In this document: one piece after another, positions 5,222 through 6,393 of the stretch
Numbering within the stretch: the stretch's first letter is position 1
How the letters are laid out: every line of letters starts with the position of its first letter
Source: an uncultured Collinsella sp.
Lineage (GTDB): Bacteria > Actinomycetota > Coriobacteriia > Coriobacteriales > Coriobacteriaceae
Length of the DNA stretch: 6,393 nucleotides
Direction: 5' to 3'
Assembly (NCBI GenBank): GCA_900552395.1
Contig: URZJ01000108.1
Coordinates: 1-6,393, forward strand
The notes under the pieces: model-generated
Told to the model about the DNA's origin: nothing
Databases searched by the model: none
The model's input: the letters and a program-made list of their open reading frames with translations, nothing else
Position numbers and translations under genes: made by a program

Positions 5222-6393
5222 CTAGCAGCTGGCGGCCACGTCCTTGGTCCAGCAGTGCACGCCGCCGCCGGACAGGTTAAGCGCGAGAGAGTCGATCATG
5301 ATGACCTTGCGATCGGGGAAGCAGCTCTCAAGAACCGCCTTGGCCTGCTCATCCTTCTCCTTCACGACTTCGCTCATGCCTTCGTGGTAATAACGCTGGC
5401 CAAGAACGACGCCGTTGCAGATGAGGAAGTTGCAGTAGCTTGCTGCGGCATAAAAGTGAACGGGGCCTTCGGGCCAAGGGGTGCCATCCATGAACTTGCC
5501 GCCCATTTCGTCAATGAAGCTCTTATACAGCTCGTAGTCCTCATCGCCGGGGGCGATGACAACCTCGATCGGCTCGGCAGTGGGCATGCGGACGATTTCG
5601 AAGGGCTTGCCCTCCCAGTCCGTCTCGGCGCGCAGGATCTCGTAGGCGGCGTCGATGCGACGACGCGACTCCGCACCCGCTTTGCTCGAGGCGGCCTCCT
5701 CATCGGATACCTCGGCAAGAAGAATCTTGTTCGGGGTGATAAAGCGGCACATCTCATCGATGTGGGCGGCGAAGCTCATGCCGAAGACAGGAGTTCCATC
5801 TTCCTTCTCGTCGAGGATGCCCAGCCGATAGTCGTCGTCCTCAAGCATAGGCTGCGGCAGCCATATAACCTTGTTGAGGTTGTAGATACGCTTGTACTCG
5901 GCCTCCACTTCCTCCTTTGAGAACTCGGGGTTGCGCTTGCGACATTCCGTGTCCTCGATGGCGATCAGGGTGCCGTGACCGTCAAACTCGCGGTCGCCGC
6001 CCTCCGAAACCATTTCGGAATTGACGATATCGAAGCACCCGAGCGCAACCGCCATGTGAACAGCCGCCCTGCGTGCGGACTGGCACTCTGGGGAGTTCTT
6101 GTCCCACACGCCGTAATAGGTCCAAGCGGGGTTGACCATATAGGAATGGCCTTCGTCGTCGACCATGATGCTGGGGCCGTTGTCGCGAACGTAGAAGTTG
6201 GAGTCTTCGAACTGCGTAATCTGGATACGGTCGAGATCCACCCCTTCCTCTTTAAGGCGCGAGCAGGCTTCCTCGTAGGAGCCGGGGGTGCCACAGTTGA
6301 GGTTGACCGTAACGTCGCCGTACTCAAGCAAAGCTTTAATTACGTCAACGCAGGGCTGGCGATTATCGAAGCCCTCTGCGCGAATGTAATCGG
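5222..6393 (-). CDS. Agmatine deiminase-family protein, N-terminus beyond window
   Basis: A cytoplasmic guanidino-group hydrolase of the Porphyromonas-type arginine deiminase / agmatine deiminase family (PF04371), expected to convert a guanidino substrate to a ureido (N-carbamoyl) product plus ammonia. The frame is open to the right edge, giving 389 residues before the stop. The TTG at 6329-6331 is internal, since the in-frame upstream residues (DYIRAEGFDNRQPC) still resemble the family. Perhaps about 40 N-terminal residues are missing. The catalytic set is present: YVRDNGP (Asp at nt 6182-6184), SEGGD (Glu at 6002-6004), AHIDEM (His at 5762-5764 and the following Asp), and GGGVHC near the C-terminus (nucleophile Cys at 5252-5254). 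Departures from classic agmatine deiminase are YVRDNGP for WIRDCGP, FAAHIDEM for TNGHIDD, and GGGVHC for GGGNIHC. A longer stretch also precedes HID. The start of an operon with the carbamoyltransferase and MFS genes is likely to the right. The substrate may be agmatine or a related guanidino compound. Confidence 0.92.
   Translation of the reverse strand, partial: DYIRAEGFDNRQPCVDVIKALLEYGDVTVNLNCGTPGSYEEACSRLKEEGVDLDRIQITQFEDSNFYVRDNGPSIMVDDEGHSYMVNPAWTYYGVWDKNSPECQSARRAAVHMAVALGCFDIVNSEMVSEGGDREFDGHGTLIAIEDTECRKRNPEFSKEEVEAEYKRIYNLNKVIWLPQPMLEDDDYRLGILDEKEDGTPVFGMSFAAHIDEMCRFITPNKILLAEVSDEEAASSKAGAESRRRIDAAYEILRAETDWEGKPFEIVRMPTAEPIEVVIAPGDEDYELYKSFIDEMGGKFMDGTPWPEGPVHFYAAASYCNFLICNGVVLGQRYYHEGMSEVVKEKDEQAKAVLESCFPDRKVIMIDSLALNLSGGGVHCWTKDVAASC

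Noticed and set aside
5132..5920. Plus-strand open frame of 262 codons opposite the deiminase
   Set aside because: Antisense shadow of the deiminase, produced by GC-rich codon structure. No recognisable protein features.
1..6393. CRISPR array, tRNA, rRNA, insertion sequence or phage genes
   Set aside because: No spaced direct repeats, no cloverleaf or rRNA sequence, and no transposase, integrase or phage-like protein seen on either strand.

Overview
This window looks like two unrelated bacterial DNA pieces joined at a run of 17 C (828-844). It is best read as a chimeric metagenome contig, not one natural locus. The left piece (1-827) has an AT-rich non-coding stretch, a short orphan reading frame, a perfect bidirectional terminator, and the C-terminal half of a tRNA-dihydrouridine synthase on the minus strand. 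The wording of that fragment (NGDVDS, GRATYGRPWIF, MRRHMTNYFKGLPDFK) resembles Bacteroidota DusB, and the moderately high GC suggests an Alistipes-like organism. The right piece (845-6393) has GC-rich genes with clear Shine-Dalgarno sites. Its gene style and a GTGACAAAGGGA palindrome suggest a gut Coriobacteriia such as Collinsella (Actinomycetota). Both taxonomic calls are inferences from sequence appearance.

Layout of the right piece: a possible promoter (about 873-878) precedes two plus-strand genes for membrane proteins of unknown function. These are a two-helix DUF3592-like protein (917-1444) and a three-helix protein with a large acidic C-terminal domain (1508-2641). A convergent spacer follows (2642-2764), holding a 15-bp-stem REP-like palindrome and the intrinsic terminator of the minus-strand operon.

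The minus-strand operon is transcribed from the right edge leftward. It encodes an agmatine-deiminase-family enzyme (5222 to beyond 6393, N-terminus cut by the window), an ornithine/putrescine-carbamoyltransferase-like enzyme (4042-5100) and an MFS transporter (2765-4030). The layout implies a guanidino-compound deiminase route: import the substrate, hydrolyse the guanidine to a carbamoyl (ureido) product plus ammonia, then split that product with phosphate to an amine and carbamoyl phosphate, with possible export of the amine. The canonical agmatine version is AguA, the putrescine carbamoyltransferase AguB, and the APC-type antiporter AguD. Here the transporter is MFS. The carbamoyltransferase keeps the carbamoyl-phosphate motifs (STRTR, HPTQ) but has HELP in place of HCLP and lacks the ornithine SMG loop. 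The deiminase keeps its catalytic residues in an unusual setting. The substrate may therefore not be agmatine, and this cassette is the most interesting part of the window. No carbamate kinase gene is visible.
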